Assembly (NCBI GenBank): GCA_032209605.1 | Contig: JASFXZ010000014.1 | Location: 18,867,231-18,931,230, forward strand | Length of the DNA stretch: 64,000 bases | DNA from: Mactromeris polynyma | Taxonomy: Eukaryota > Mollusca > Bivalvia > Venerida > Mactridae | Direction: 5' to 3' | Part shown: positions 43,741-56,009 of the stretch, one piece after another | How positions within the stretch are numbered: the first letter of the stretch is position 1 | How the letters are laid out: the number at the start of each line of letters is the position of its first letter | Notes under the pieces: model-generated | What the model was told of the DNA's origin: nothing | What the model saw: only the letters and a program-made list of their open reading frames with translations | Database searches by the model: none | Program-made: the position numbers and the translations under genes

Positions 43741-45300
43741 ATCACACAAGTTGTGTTTTAAATATCAAAGAACACTGATCTACAATATTTTAATTATGTA
43801 GGTAATTATTCGACATGTTTCAGCAGCATTTGTGTTATAACTACTTGAACTGAGTGAACAAATGTGCTTTCATATTCTTCTTGAAACATCTTAATATATC
43901 GCATTGGACGCGACCTCATAAAATATGACTATATCAGAATAAGGTATTTTGCAATTACAGTAATAATATGTAAATGAAATCGATTCACAAAGCCTTCTTT
44001 TATTAAACAATTAACTTTTATCAATTAAAGATAGAATGATATGTGTTTTAAAGCGCTATTGTTTTGTTAAACTACGTATATAAAGTTCTTGAAATATGTA
44101 ATACATGTAATGAATATACTGTATGCATAAGCTTTATACTATAAACAAGCTTAAAATTCGTTCCTTATTCTTAAATAAACCTATGTATTTTACATATTCG
44201 GAATAAAAAACATCTATATATAGACTTAAATTCATTATAATATATTCATCCTACCATTTTCACAAGTTTGTATTATAACAAACTTATCGCTATGCCAGTT
44301 GTAAATTCGAGTTGCCTGACCAGTGATGTTTTATTGCTGTATCTAGATGTACAATTAAACCTCGCTTAAAGACCACCTCAATAATGAGAGTACGTCAAAA
44401 TAAAGAACACAATTTTCAACTCTATTTTCACTTTTTTGCTCTTTATTAAACCTCAATATTAAGACCACCTCAACAAAAAGACCAGTTTTCAAGTGTCTCA
44501 AAGGTGGTCTTATTATGGAGGTTCTACTATGATGATCTTTAAGTTCTGTATGAGTGCTCGGGTTGTTTTCAGGACGAATCGTGCTAAATGTTGTTGCGAG
44601 ACTTCATTGTTCTTACGTAATACAAAATAGTTATGTATATAGTAAAATTTAACGTATCTGTGATGAACATTTCTCGTGAGTCGTTGATGTATAATACATG
44701 CCTAAAATGTCCTTAAAGGAGAGTAGAATATTCTATTTTCTGTATTTATAGATTTTAAAATGTTTAAACTTAGGTTTTATTGTCAGTTTCAAGATTTTTA
44801 GCAATTCACTTTATCAGTTTACGTCATGAAGTCTTAAACATATCTTTGTAGGTGATAAAGTACGAGATTTAAATAATCAATTTCAAATCGTTATCTATCC
44901 ATGCTAATTATTTTGGCACTGTTCCAATGATCACAGTTTCGTAACGATTTTTAAGAAACAAATGGGAGGATTGATTGTGCGATATATTACAATGGAATAT
45001 TGTATTCTCCGTGGTTATGTTCAATATACTTAACTGCTGGTTCGTATATCATCCGGGAAATAAATATCAGGGATCTAAAAAGCCACTAGCCCGACGTTCC
45101 GGACTGGTCTAAATGCCGATTCTGACTACCAACAGTTGAATTGGACTTAGTCCGGGACACGTCTGTTATGCACGCCTCCGTACCATATTCTATGCTCGGC
45201 CGTATCGGACAAGTCAAAATAAACATGTACACTAATCCGGGACAACTGTATTTAAAGAAAATTTCTAGAGCCCTGAATATGCATGGGAGGGAGTTATCCC
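43741..45300. other. CYYR1-like 3' UTR and intergenic DNA
   Basis: The 3' UTR probably ends near the AATAAA at 44174-44179. Beyond it I see only the MITE at 44352-44528 and unassigned AT-rich sequence. Confidence 0.45.
44352..44528. mobile_element. Tc1/mariner-type MITE, diverged copy
   Basis: It has the same interior motifs (AAGACCACCTCAA, AAAGGTGGTCTTATT) as the copies at 15017 and 43118. The left end (CAATTAAACCTCGC) and right end (GAGGTTCTACTA) are eroded. Confidence 0.65.
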
Positions 45301-45323
45301 GCTGACTTGCGGAAAGTCGGCGA

Positions 45324-45431
45324 TTCTACACAGGTACCTGCATGCGCCCAAACTAGTGCTCGGGGTGGCACGGGTGGTTCTACCCAGGTACCTGCATGTG
45401 CCCAAACTAGTGCTCGGGGTGGCACGTAGGT
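45324..45431. repeat. 54-bp tandem duplication
   Basis: Two copies (45324-45377 and 45378-45431) share CAGGTACCTGCATG and CCCAAACTAGTGCTCGGGGT with few differences. The GGTACC palindrome is present in both. Confidence 0.9.
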
Positions 45432-45879
45432 TCTTCACCATGGAAGCTGGAAAATCACGACATGAACCTGGCTGTTTATGTAACTTAAAGTCCTATTTCA
45501 AAATCAATATTGTATTAGAAATACATGTATACATGCAAATGAGAATTTACTCTAACACGATAGCAATCGTAAATTTCGGACCGGACCTCCTCAAACTTGT
45601 TTACTTAAACGAGTTGATACCAATACAAGGTGTAACGAATACGGATGTTCTAAAGTTGAACTATTCATATGATTATATATAAACCAAACATTAGGTTTGT
45701 CAGCTTTTGTTGAAGAGTTATGAGTCCTTTGGGCTTCTTGTCAGGCTCCTGGGTAGATGCTGAGAGACTTCGTTAACAATTCAAATAACGAGGTTTAGAC
45801 TCATATTTTTTATTGAAATGTTCATTCATTACTATATTCACTATGTATGCAGTTATGTTAATACTAGAGCATAGAAAAA

Positions 45880-46082
45880 CGCAGTGTGCGAGGGATAGAG
45901 CGCCTGACTCCTGATCCGAAGATCGTGAGTTCGAGCCCCGCGATAGGTGGGGTTTAATCATAAACTTCACAAACCCTAACTTTGGCACGAGTACTGGTTG
46001 GAAGCCAGGAAGCAGACATCGAGAGTGATTAGTATGAGTTGTAAGAAGTTGTTCCACAATCGATGTAAAATAAATAAGTTTT
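45880..46082 (+). mobile_element. tRNA-derived SINE, most complete copy
   Basis: The tRNA-like head has GGATAGAGCGCCTGACTCC and a B-box-like GAGTTCGAGCCCCGC. Then follow CACGAGTACTGGTTGGAAGC, ACATCGAGAGTGATTAGTAT and the end CACAATCGATGTAAAATAAA. This copy gives the fullest view of the family in this window. It has no intact cloverleaf and is not a tRNA gene. Confidence 0.8.
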
Positions 46083-47589
46083 AACTAACGCTTTGATAAA
46101 TATGTATCGAAAGAATCATATCCCGTCCGTTGTATTCCATTTGGTATTATATGCCACGTAGCATTGTTTTGCGTTGCGTTCAGAAACGTGGTGTTGTGTT
46201 GAATTGTGAAAAAATCTTGCTTAATTTTGGACATACCACCTTACAAGTATGGAAAGACTTTCATTGTCAGTGACGGAAGAGCAACAGAGCCCGCCTCCGT
46301 TCATGAAAAGGCTTTAGTTCGTATAGTGTAGGTAATAGTACGCATAAAAGCAATGTCAAGCACGTTACCAGAAACAATAAATATGTGTTAATACATCTTA
46401 TAAAACATTTTTGAATAAAATTACCGTCGTTTAAAATCTTTATGTCCCATTTACCACACCATGTAAGTATTCAATCAGATGTTCCGACGATGTTTGAAAC
46501 AATGCATGTGATGCTGTTGGTCAATACAGATCCGAGGGGTCTTAGGGAAACACGTCTACCTATATATAAGTAAAGAGGCGAATAGACTTATGCCGCCTTT
46601 ACCCACCTCTAGCAGTAGGGTTTCTGCCATCATACTTATTCCGCCTATACCCACTTTTTTCTGTCATCATAAGGTGGTCTATACAAAGAGGTTGGACTGT
46701 TATATGAAAGCAACCAACAATACCAGTAATCTACAACATATGCGAGATGTTTGCACCTTCGAATGAATAAAACAATTAAGTCGCTCAAATACCATCTTAG
46801 GACAATCAACGAAAACAACGCAAGGTCAAAATGTACAGTACAATCTCAGTTAAAGATCACATCGAAATTAAGATCATCTTATTAGTAGGACCGTATTTTT
46901 ATGTACCATTTTATAAGCTTTTTCTTCTTTATTTTATCTCGCGATAATCGTACCACCACAAAACTAGGGCCGACTTTCTTCTGTCGGAACCAATGGTGTT
47001 TTTATCATTGGAATTACACTGTACATGTACTTCGAACTCAGGAAACAACAACACCACACATGCAAGGGTAAATGTTGTCATAGCAAACAACAACCAGAAA
47101 TGAGTTTACACACAGAATGTTCAAATTACTCATTCAGATATTTCTTCCCACGTTTGTCAATGTATAATGGTAACAAAAACGTGGCAATCACATCGAAACA
47201 AATACGTCAGCTGTCATTCTTACAAAACCTTTTGACAATTTTATAATTCTGAAATATTTAAATAACTACTTGTTTGATCGATGGTAGACTTAAGCTTAAA
47301 GCAATTATTATAGAATTGATATATTATGCACTTGCATAAAAGTGAGACTCACGCCCGCAGAAATATTACAGATAAAACTATTTTGATACGTTGTTTTATT
47401 TCTCAGATAAACTATCCTATCGTTGACTTATCATCATTCTTTCAAGACAGTTAACATTATCTGTGTTAATAATTTCGGCGGTGACTTTTTTCATTGTCCG
47501 AGATGACTGGCTTCTACGGCCACGCACAAAATGACCCTAACTCCAGTGTGTCTGTGTGAGGGCGAACCAACATGATCGGTATGTTCAGT
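46083..47589. other. Intergenic DNA, no gene seen
   Basis: A fragment of the CAGTACAATCTCAGTTAAAG-type MITE begins near 46838 and is truncated. I recognise nothing else. Confidence 0.45.
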
Positions 47590-48672
47590 GTGATTGAGTA
47601 CAAACAGGATTGGTATGTTCATTGTGATGTAGTACAAACAGGATCGGTATGTTCAGTGTGATGGAGTACAAACAGGATTGGTATGTTCAGTGTGATGTAG
47701 TACACACAGGATTGGTATGTTCAGTGTGATGTAGTACAAACAGGATCGGTATGCTCAGTGTGATGGAGTACAAACAGGATCGGTATGTTCAGTGTGATGG
47801 AGTACACACAGGATCGGTATGTTCAGTGTGATGGAGTACAAACAGGATCGGTATGTTCAGTGTGATGGAGTACAAACATGATTGGTATGCTCAGTGTGAT
47901 GGAGTACAAACAGGATCGGTATGTTCAGTGTGATGGAGTACACACAGGATCGGTATGTTCAGTGTGATGGAGTACAAACAGGATCGGTATGCTCAGTGTG
48001 ATGGAGTACAAACAGGATCGGTATGTTCAGTGTGATGGAGTACACACAGGATCGGTATGTTCAGTGTGATGGAGTACAAACAGGATCGGTATGTTCAGTG
48101 TGATGGAGTACAAACATGATTGGTATGCTCAGTGTGATGGAGTACAAACAGGATCGGTATGTTCAGTGTGATGTAGTACAAACAGGATTGGTATGTTCAG
48201 TGTGATGTAGTACAAACAGGATCGGTATTTTCAGTGTGATTAGTACAAACAGGTTCGGTATGTTCAGTGTGATGGAGTACAAACAGGATCGGTATGTTCA
48301 GTGTGATGGAGTACAAACAGGATCGGTATGTTCAGTGTGATGGAGTACAAACAGGATCGGTATGTTCATTGTGATGTAGTACACACAGGATCGGTATGTT
48401 CAGTGTGATGTAGTACAAACATTATCGGTATGTTCAGTGTGATGGAGTACAAACAGGATCGGTATGTTCAGTGTGATGTAGTACAAACAGGATTGGTATG
48501 TTCAGTGTGATGTAGTACAAACAGGATCGGTATGTTCAGTGTGATGTAGTACAAACAGGATCGGTATGTTCAGTGTGATGTAGTACAAACAGGATCGGTA
48601 TGTTCAGTGTGATGGAGTACAAACAGGATCGGTATGTTCAGTGTGATGTAGTACAAACAGGATCGGTATGTT
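47590..48672. repeat. Minisatellite, 34-bp unit, about 32 copies
   Basis: The unit consists of GTGTGATGTAGTACAAACA (or GATGGAG) followed by GGATCGG and TATGTTCA. A marked variant (ACATGATTGGTATGCTC) recurs exactly 238 bases apart (47877 and 48115), i.e. seven units. The array runs directly into the next minisatellite. Confidence 0.96.
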
Positions 48673-51600
48673 CAGTTTGAGGCAGTACCCGCATATATCG
48701 TGTGAGGCAGTACCAACATATGAAGTGTGAGGTAGTACCAACATATGTTGTGTAAGGCAGTACCAACATAAATTCTGTGTACGGCAGTACCAACATATGT
48801 TGTGTGAGGCAGTACCCACATAAATTCTGTGTAGGGCAGTACCAACATATTTTGTATGAGGCAGTACCAACATATAGTGTGTAAGACAGTACCAACATAT
48901 GTAGTGTGAGGTTGTACCAACATATGTAGTGTGAGGTAGTACCAACATATGTTGTGTAAGGCGGTACCAACATAAATTCTGTATAAGGCAGTACCAACAT
49001 AAATTATGTGCAAAGCAGTACCACCATAAATTCTGTGTAAGGCAGTACCAACATAAATTTTGTGTTAGGCAGTACCAACATATGTTGTGTGAGGCACTAC
49101 CAACATATATCGTGTGAGGCAGTACCAACACATGTTGTGTGAGGCACTACCAACATATATCGTGTGAGGCAGTACCAACATATGTTGTGTGAGGCAGAAC
49201 CAACACATGTTGAGTGAGGCAGTACCAACACATGTTGTGTGAGGCAGTACCAACACATGTTGTGTGAGGCAGTACCAACACATGTTGTGTGAGGCAGTAC
49301 CAACACATGTTGTGTGAGGCACTACCAACACATGTTGTGTTAGGCAGTACCAACACATGTTGTGTGAGGCAGTACCAACACATGTTGTGTGAGGCAGTAC
49401 CAACACATGTTGTGTGAGGCAGTACCAACACATGTTGTGTGAGGCACTACCAACATATATCGTGTGAGGCAGTACCAACATATGTTGTGTGATGCAGTAC
49501 CAACATATATCGTGTAAGGCAGTACCAACACATGTTGTGTGAGGCAGTACCAACATATATCTTATGAGGCAGTACCAACATATGTAGTTTGAGGCAGTAC
49601 CAACATATATCGTGTGAGGCAGTACCAACAAATGTTGTCTGAGGCAGTATCAACATATATCGTATGAGGCAGTACCAACATATGTAGTTTGAGGCAGTAC
49701 CAACATATATCGTGTGAGGCAGTACCAACATATATTGTGTGTGAGGCAGTACCAACATATATTGTGTGTGAGGCAGTACCAACATATATCGTATGAGGTA
49801 GTTCCAACATATATCGTGTGAGACAGTTCCAACATATATCGTGTGAGACAGTTCCAACATATGTTGTGTGAGACAGTTCCAACATATATCGTGTGAGACA
49901 GTTCCAACATATATCGTGTGAGACAGTTCCAACATATGTTGTGTGAGACAGTTCCAACATATATCGTGTGAGACAGTTCCAACATATATTGTGTGAGACA
50001 GTTCCAACATATATCGTGTGAGACAGTTCCAACATATATCGCATGAGACAGTTCCAACATATATCGTGTGAGACAGTTCCAACATATGTTGTGTGAGACA
50101 GTTCCAACATATATCGAGTGAGACAGTTCCAACATATGTTGTGTGAGACAGTTCCAACATATATCGTATGAGGCAGTACCCTCATATATCGTGCGAGGCA
50201 GTACAAACATATATCGTGCGAGGCAGTATCAACATATATTGTGCATGAGGCAGTACCAACACATATTATTCGTGAGGCAGTACCAACATATATTGTGCGT
50301 GAGGCAGTACCAACATATATCGTGTGAGGCAGTTCCAACATACATTTTTTTTGTATATCGTGTGAGGCAGTTCGAACATATATAGTGCGTGAGGCAGTAC
50401 CAGTATATATCGTGTGTGAGTCAGTACCAACATATATTGTGCGTGAGGCAGTACCAACATATATTGTGCGTGAGGCAGTACCAACATATATTGTGTGTGA
50501 GGCAGTACCAACATATGTTGTGTGAGGCAGTACCAACATATATTGTGCGTGAGGCAGTACCAACATATATTGTGCGAGAGGCAGTACCAACATATATTGT
50601 GCGTGTGGCAGTTCCAACATATAGAATGTGTGAGACAGTACCGACATATATTGTGCGTGAGGCAGTACCAACATATATCGTGTGAGGCAGTACCAACATA
50701 TGTAGTGTGAGGCAGTAGCAACATATGCAGTGTGAGGCAGTACCAACATATGTTGTGTGAGGCAGTACCAACATATGTTGTGTGAGGCAGTACCAACATA
50801 TATCGTGTAAGGCAGTACCAACATATGTTGTGTGAGGCAGTACCAACATATATCGCGTGAGGCAGTACCAACATATGTAGTGTGAGGCAGTACCAACATA
50901 TGTTGTGTGAGGCAGTACCAACATATATCGTGTGAGGCAGTACCAACATATGTAGTGTGAGGCAGTACCAACATATGTTGTGTGAGGCAGTACCAACATA
51001 TGTAGTGTGAGGCAGTACCAACATATGTTGTGTGAGGCAGTACCAACATATGTTGTGTGAGGCAGTACCAACATATGTAGTGTGAGGCAGTACCAACATA
51101 TATTGTGCGTGAGGCAGTACCAACATTTGTTGCGCGTGAGGCAGTACAAACATATATTGTGCGTGAGGCAGTAGCAACATATATTGTGGGTGAGGCAGTA
51201 CCAACATATATTGTGCGTGAGGCAGTACAAACATATATTGTGTGAGGCAGTACAAACATATATTGTGCGTGAGGCAGTACAAACATATATCGTGTGTAAG
51301 GCTGTACCGACATATATCGTGTGTGAGGCAGTACAAACATGTATCGTGTGTGAGGCAGTACAAACATATATCGTGTGTGAGGCAGTACAAACATATATTG
51401 TGTGAGGCAGTACAAACATATATCGTGTGTGATGCAGTACCAACATATATCGTGTGTGAGGCAGTAACAACATATATTGTGTGTGAGGCAGTAACAACAT
51501 ATATCGTGTGTGAGGCAGTAACAACATATATTGTGTGTGAGGCAGTACAAACATATATCGTGTGTGAGGCAGTAACAACATATATTGTGTGTGAGGCAGT

Positions 51601-51877
51601 ACCAACTTATATTGTGTGTGAGGCAGTACCAACATATATCGTGTGTGAGGCAGTACCAACATATATTGTGTGTGAGGCAGTAACAACATATATTGTGTGT
51701 GAGGCAGTACCAACATATATTGTGTGTGAGGCAGTACCAACATATATTGTGTGTGAGGCAGTACCAACATATATTGTGTGTGAGGCAGTACCAACATATA
51801 TCGTGTGTGAGGCAGTACCGACATATATCGTGTGTGAGGCAGTACCAACATATATTGTGTGTGAGGCAGTAACAACA
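48673..51877. repeat. Minisatellite, 25- to 27-bp units, about 125 copies
   Basis: The unit contains GTGTGAGGCAGTACCAACA and TATGTT, TATATC or TATATT. Zones differ: mostly 25-bp GAGGCAGTACC units at the left, GAGACAGTTCC units at 49800-50160, and 27-bp GTGTGTGAGGCAGTACC units from about 51100 to the end. Long open frames on both strands (CWYCLTQHMLVLPHT-type and reverse) are shadows. Confidence 0.96.
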
Positions 51878-53078
51878 TGATGGGTATATTTGGTGAAATT
51901 ATCAACCGTTGTGACATTTTTTTAATTAAAATAAACTAGAGAATATTATTTTCAAGTAATCGAAATGTTTTGCACATTCGCATAAATCATAACCGGCGTA
52001 TATGTCATAGCCGTTGTAGAGCTACACAAATAGACCGCAATTTTAACTATAAACAGTCATCCACTGTTTAAACCACCCACAGTCAGTGGTGATTATCTCT
52101 ATGAAATTATCAGCTCCAATATAGTTAAAGTACATGCGTAAGAAGTTACAACCAAACGTGCAGAAGGAGTTCTACTACTCTACTTAACAACGCCTCTGAC
52201 AATAATGTGCAGATGTAGTGTATATTATGTACGGAAAACATCTTGTGACTCTCTTGTCAACGACTTAGTACATATGTGTCGTCCAATAATAGTACACGTG
52301 TTCTGCATGTATTCATTGTACAAATATAATACTTGAACAAATACGAAAATCTCTAAATGAAGACGAGAACACTGTGACATGCTTGTTTGAACATTATATC
52401 ATTTTCAGCTGAATTAATTCACAGACGTATTATATAAATCATGCAAATTGTTCAGATATAATACGTCTGTGAATAGTCGTAACAACACAATGACAGCTAT
52501 TTATTTTTTATATCTGCATGCACAACGGATTCCGAGTTTCCCTAGATTACAACGAATATCGAAATACCGATTGAATATTTTCAGTATCAGTTGACTGCGT
52601 TCTATTGTATTTAGTGTGAATTGTGTATATGTTGAAATGGTTTCTTCACATGCAACAAAAACAATAGTTCTCGCTTTAGTTATTAACTTTGCAAATACAC
52701 TCATATTAAAAGTGATGTTAGTTAGCACCATTTCACTCACTTTTGGTGAAAAGAATGAAAGAATGTTTAAGGTTTATATGTTTTATTTAAAACTGATGAA
52801 ACAAAGTTGATGAAATCATAATATACATGTTGTAAAACTACATAAAAACAAAAATTAAATGCAAATAAAACATATATAAGAAAATAAACGTGAGAAAATA
52901 ATAGTTATATAAAAAGGCAAAAAACCCGTATCGTATACACATTTGATTCGAAAGACGATATTGTCAACATTTGGAAGTTTAGTTTAGTCACTAAAATATC
53001 AGTCTCTCTCAGATCAAACATCACAGAAGTGTTATTGCACAGCTCAGTAACAATCATAGTGTCATAGATACATTCGAT
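51878..53078. other. Region downstream of the actin gene
   Basis: No gene is seen. A hairpin lies at 52418-52475, where ATTCACAGACGTATTATAT occurs in both orientations. On the minus strand an AATAAA (plus-strand 52782-52787) could end the actin transcript, giving a 3' UTR of about 290 bases. Confidence 0.45.
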
Positions 53079-54215
53079 TTAGAAACATTTTCTGTGTACA
53101 ATACTGGGACCACACTCGTCATATTCTTGTTTAGAGATCCACATTTGTTGGAATGTAGACAATGAAGATAAAATAGAACCTCCAATCCACACCGAGTATT
53201 TCCTCTCCGGTGGTGCTAGGACCTTCACTTTCATACTACTTGGTACCAAGTTATCCAGTTCTTTCTTCATTCTATCAGCCATTCCTGGGAACATTGTGGA
53301 ACCACCAGATAATACTACATTATTTAACAAATCTTTTCTGATGTCAATGTCTGATTTCATTACACTGTTATACAAGATTTCATGAACTCCAGCACTTTCC
53401 ATGCCGATGAAAGAAGGTTGAAACATGGGCTCCACACATCGAAATCTCTCATTTCCGATTGTTATCACCTGTCCATCAGGAAGCTCATAACTTTTCTCAA
53501 TAGCCGAAGATTTTGCAGCCGTCGCCATTTCTTCTTCAAAATCCATAGCGCCGTAACAAATCTTCTCTTTTATATCTCTGACAATTTCTTGTTCTGAAGA
53601 ACTGGTGAAGCTGTATCCACGTTCACTGAGAATTCTGGAGAGATAAGATGTGAGATCTCGTCCAGCAAGGTTCAATCTTTCTATGGCGTGTGGGAGAGCG
53701 TATCCCTCGTATATAGGAACAACATGTGACACACCGTCACCAGAATCAAACACCACACCAGTAGTTCTTCCTGATGCATACAGTGACAATACTGCTTGTA
53801 TTGCTACATAGAAAGCTGGTGTATTGAATGTCTCAAACATTATTTCAGTCATTCTCTCTCTGTTAGCTTTAGGATTTAGTGGTGCCTCTGTCAGCAAAAC
53901 AGGTTGCTCCTCTGGTGCAACTCTGAGTTCATTGTAGAATGTATGATGCCATATACTTTCCATATCGTCCCAGTTGGTGACAATACCATGTTCCACTGGA
54001 TACTTCAGCGCCAAAATACCGCGTTTGTTTTGAGCTTCATCTCCAATGTAAGTATCTTTTCCTCCCATCCCTGCCATCCAGATGTCGTATCTAGGACGAC
54101 CAGTCACTGCAGGGAATACAGCTCTGGGTGCGTCATCTCCGGCAAACCCCGCCTTACATATACCAGAACCGTTGTCAATGACAACGCTAGTGATATCATC
54201 ATCGTACATGTTCAT
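53079..54215 (-). CDS. Actin, divergent member
   Basis: A single coding exon of 378 residues, close to the usual 375-377. I start at 54215 ([12 protein letters not shown]) instead of an upstream in-frame ATG at 54233. An acceptor (CTTTTTTCAG) ends at 54220, so the upstream ATG would be intronic. Conserved actin blocks are present in order: DNGSG and [16 protein letters not shown] (phosphate loop region), [14 protein letters not shown] with the methylated His, [34 protein letters not shown] (second phosphate loop), [31 protein letters not shown] and the terminal HRKCF. The DNase-I-binding loop is unusual: [11 protein letters not shown] replaces the near-invariant HQGVMVGMGQK. Smaller changes are spread through the protein. 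It is intact, so probably a functional lineage-specific actin and not a decayed copy. Confidence 0.93.
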   Translation of the reverse strand: MNMYDDDITSVVIDNGSGICKAGFAGDDAPRAVFPAVTGRPRYDIWMAGMGGKDTYIGDEAQNKRGILALKYPVEHGIVTNWDDMESIWHHTFYNELRVAPEEQPVLLTEAPLNPKANRERMTEIMFETFNTPAFYVAIQAVLSLYASGRTTGVVFDSGDGVSHVVPIYEGYALPHAIERLNLAGRDLTSYLSRILSERGYSFTSSSEQEIVRDIKEKICYGAMDFEEEMATAAKSSAIEKSYELPDGQVITIGNERFRCVEPMFQPSFIGMESAGVHEILYNSVMKSDIDIRKDLLNNVVLSGGSTMFPGMADRMKKELDNLVPSSMKVKVLAPPERKYSVWIGGSILSSLSTFQQMWISKQEYDECGPSIVHRKCF

Positions 54216-54544
54216 GGTTCTGAAAAAAGACAAAGATGGACATGATTAATTAAAATATTCACTACACTTATTTGTGTAATAAATTCAGTATTTTATTATG
54301 AAAAGCAAACATACTTTTTAAAAGAAGCTCTATCTGTCTTTTCATGCATTTAGTTTCTGCATTCAAATGTAACTTGACAGCTGCTTTATCGTCAATTGTT
54401 TAAATAAATGTCCATACATGTACATCAATACCAATTGCTAAACAATTTCTATCCTGTCAAATGAAGCTTATTGTTTGGTATAAACTTTTCTCTACTAGAG
54501 CTAGACATTTAAAAAGTATGCACAACACAGAAAGATGTACTTAC

Positions 54545-54638
54545 ATTTGTGGTGTCAGGTACTGCTTTATGGTAGATATTTCTCGTATAAACTGCTTGTT
54601 AGCTTTTGAGACTCGTTTGAAAAGTTTGGGTATATATA
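54545..54638 (-). promoter_or_regulatory. Candidate actin promoter and 5' non-coding exon
   Basis: On the minus strand a TATA-like CCTATATATA lies at 54631-54640. A strong splice donor (AAAT|GTAAGT) follows, with the exon ending at 54545. Transcription starting about 30 bases below the TATA box would give an exon of about 60 bases, then an intron from 54544 to 54220 joined to the coding exon. Actin genes often have such a non-coding first exon. This is inferred from motif spacing. Confidence 0.5.
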
Positions 54639-54640
54639 GG

Positions 54641-56009
54641 GGTGCTTTGAGGCGTAGCACAAACATATGTGTCACCTTTTTCCTAGAAGCATTTACCTAT
54701 ATGGTTAAGAAGTTGCTCAGAGTTATATTTTTGTCTGTGATGCCCGCATTTTACTAAGTCATGTCAAAGTTGACAGCACAAACATATAGGGCACATTTCT
54801 AAATATAGCTATGATACAGTTTACCTGTATAGTATAGTGCTTATCAAAAGTTAGGCGTCTTCTCGGTTTAAATAACACAATGAATTTTTTTAAAATGCAA
54901 AGACGAAAATAGACGGGAAATGCTACGTATCTTTGCAATAAATTTATATGCGTACATCAATTAAAAGACCATGAACCATGCGTGTATGTTCTTTAAGATA
55001 AACAATTTTATTGAAATCAGTTAAACTGCTAACTAAATTTAATCAGCATAGGTATACGTTACTCTAGTATAGGCCTACCTGTATTACCTTCATGTCTATA
55101 AATAGACATGTACCAGTTAAATTTAAAAATAGAACATACTTATATATAGTTAAATATCCTTTTGTGCAGTAAGCCATGTATGGAAGTACTTCTGTATTCA
55201 GGCAGCGCGGATTCAACATGAAGATACCATTTATGGTGAAATGGTTCGAGATTCTGGCAGATATGTACATTTACATGAATTAAGACGCAGAGATGTTGCT
55301 GATTCGAACCAAAGACCTAAATACCTAAATGGTATTAAGGTCTTTGTTCGAACGAAGAATCACTCTGCAAATACATGACGATTTACGTAAGTCTATCATA
55401 GTTACCACCGTTTATTTCTTTCTACATGTACTTACGTTAATTATTCATGCACATAAATATTTATTAATCAAGATGCCATGCTACGCGCGCTCTGTTGGAT
55501 ACATAAAAAGCGTACACTACAATAATTGTGTATTCGAAATTATAGAAAAAAACTGGATTTTAAAACAAAAACCTTTAAAAAGGCTAGCATAGTATATAAT
55601 CCACATAAAATGAAAACGGTGCGTTCGAATGTACACTTTTGAACTCTTATATATCGCTGCACACAGTATCTACGTTTTTTGGAAAGTGTTTAAACTCAAA
55701 GACTACATTGTTTTAACCATTTCAATGTAAAAAGTGACTTTAAAAACTTCAAAAAAGGCTATTGAAGTTGACTGAAATCATAGTTCTAAACATGATATTT
55801 GCATAATCATAACGTGGAAAGTTTGATCTCTGACATTAATTTTGTTTGCATACGAAAGTTACCTTTAATAGATTTTGATGTATCGCGGCCCCGGAAGATA
55901 TTTTAAACAAAAGTTATTCGTTGTTAAAAAAGTGCACACTTATAAGTTTTGTTAAGTGTATATTCATAAAATGGATGTAGCAGTGATGACATGTGTGCGG
56001 TATTTGCAG
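54641..56009. other. Region between the divergent actin and mannanase genes
   Basis: I looked here for the mannanase signal-peptide exon and did not find one with an ATG, a hydrophobic stretch and a phase-1 donor. An acceptor (TATTTGCAG) ends at 56009. The short frames at 55064-55592 have no recognisable motif. Confidence 0.4.

Noticed and set aside
45356..45682. 108-codon open frame
   Set aside because: It starts within the 54-bp tandem duplication and continues into AT-rich DNA without any motif.
45895..45945. A tRNA gene
   Set aside because: The B-box and part of the head look tRNA-like, but no full cloverleaf forms, and the sequence continues into the SINE tail shared with other copies.
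48604..51917. Long open frames on both strands (HMLVLPHT- and YIVCEAV-type peptides)
   Set aside because: They are shadows of the 25-27 bp array, with frame switches wherever unit length changes.
54216..54233. Upstream in-frame ATG for actin
   Set aside because: It lies on the intron side of a clear acceptor (CTTTTTTCAG ending at 54220), so the coding start is more likely at 54215.
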